The position numbers were made by a program, and so were the translations under genes. DNA of 5,243 nt from Gammaproteobacteria bacterium (GTDB lineage: Bacteria; Pseudomonadota; Gammaproteobacteria; Pseudomonadales; Azotimanducaceae): positions 1-5,243 of the forward strand of contig VXPR01000116.1 of the NCBI GenBank assembly GCA_009839405.1, given 5' to 3'. This document shows positions 5,159 to 5,243 of this stretch, in pieces (positions within the stretch are counted from its first letter, which is position 1; every line of letters starts with the position of its first letter). The notes under the pieces are model-generated. The model was not told the DNA's origin and did not search any database. It was given only the letters and a program-made list of their open reading frames with translations.

Positions 5159-5243
5159 CAGCCCGTGCCAGCGAACTGCTGTGCTTCGCCGAGGAACGCG
5201 GAAGATTCGACCAGCCCCCCCTCCGAGAAAAGGCGAGGACGCC
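5155..5243 (-). CDS. Possible C-terminal end of a convergent gene, product unknown, partial
   Basis: Reading in from the right edge on the - strand, one frame is open for 28 codons and ends at TAG 5157-5155. It ends ...SSAFLGEAQQFAGTGC, a composition that looks protein-like. Its stop overlaps the GMC stop in the palindrome CTAG (5155-5158), which would make a tight convergent pair. I do not recognise the sequence. GC at third positions is only moderate, and a C7 run (5215-5221) could hide a frame error. If it is not a gene, the 85 bases after the GMC stop hold nothing else I can name. Confidence 0.25.
   Translation of the reverse strand, partial: RPRLFSEGGLVESSAFLGEAQQFAGTGC

Overview
The window is GC-rich, almost entirely coding bacterial DNA. 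It holds five recognisable genes, one of them with a broken frame, plus possible gene ends at both edges. The class of HisF seen here (NSIDADGT signature, C-terminus ending near VKVRMSW) resembles those I associate with Desulfobacterota-like and related proteobacterial lineages. The mix of a phytanoyl-CoA dioxygenase with a GMC flavoenzyme fits a soil, marine or sponge-associated heterotroph. The taxon is inference only; nothing in the window fixes it.

Left part (1-1773, + strand): the tail of a possible upstream his gene (ending ...WDGHA) overlaps the start of hisF. hisF is complete, with both catalytic Asp residues, the catalytic Lys and the four ammonia-gate residues at their textbook positions. 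After 19 bases with a strong Shine-Dalgarno sequence comes a zinc-free MDR quinone oxidoreductase of the PIG3 type. It is probably carried on the same message.

Middle (1825-2613, - strand): a two-gene toxin-antitoxin cassette, convergent with the oxidoreductase. The antitoxin joins a HicB-like N-terminal domain to a C-terminal tail of the kind found on antitoxins of PIN toxins. It is coupled to the PIN (VapC-type) toxin gene by an ATGA overlap. A perfect 8-bp hairpin buries the toxin's ribosome binding site right at that overlap. The toxin's reading frame is broken at a run of seven T (toxin strand): the first 35 codons, with the first catalytic Asp, are in one frame and the rest is in the +1 frame. 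Removing one T restores a full 132-residue PIN protein with all four acidic positions. This is a sequencing indel, a young pseudogene, a phase-variable switch or a recoding site.

Right part (2641-5158): a phytanoyl-CoA dioxygenase family Fe(II)/2-oxoglutarate oxygenase (- strand) and a GMC-family FAD oxidoreductase (+ strand) diverge from a 91-base intergenic region. They may form a hydroxylate-then-oxidise pair acting on an unknown substrate. The oxygenase lies 27 bases upstream of the antitoxin on the same strand, so the TA genes could be read through from it. The GMC enzyme carries a C-x5-C-x3-C motif like that of iron-sulfur-containing glucose/gluconate dehydrogenase large subunits. At the right edge an open frame on the - strand may be the C-terminus of a convergent gene whose stop overlaps the GMC stop in CTAG.

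I see no tRNA, rRNA, CRISPR array, insertion sequence or attachment site. No stretch over 300 bases lacks a gene.
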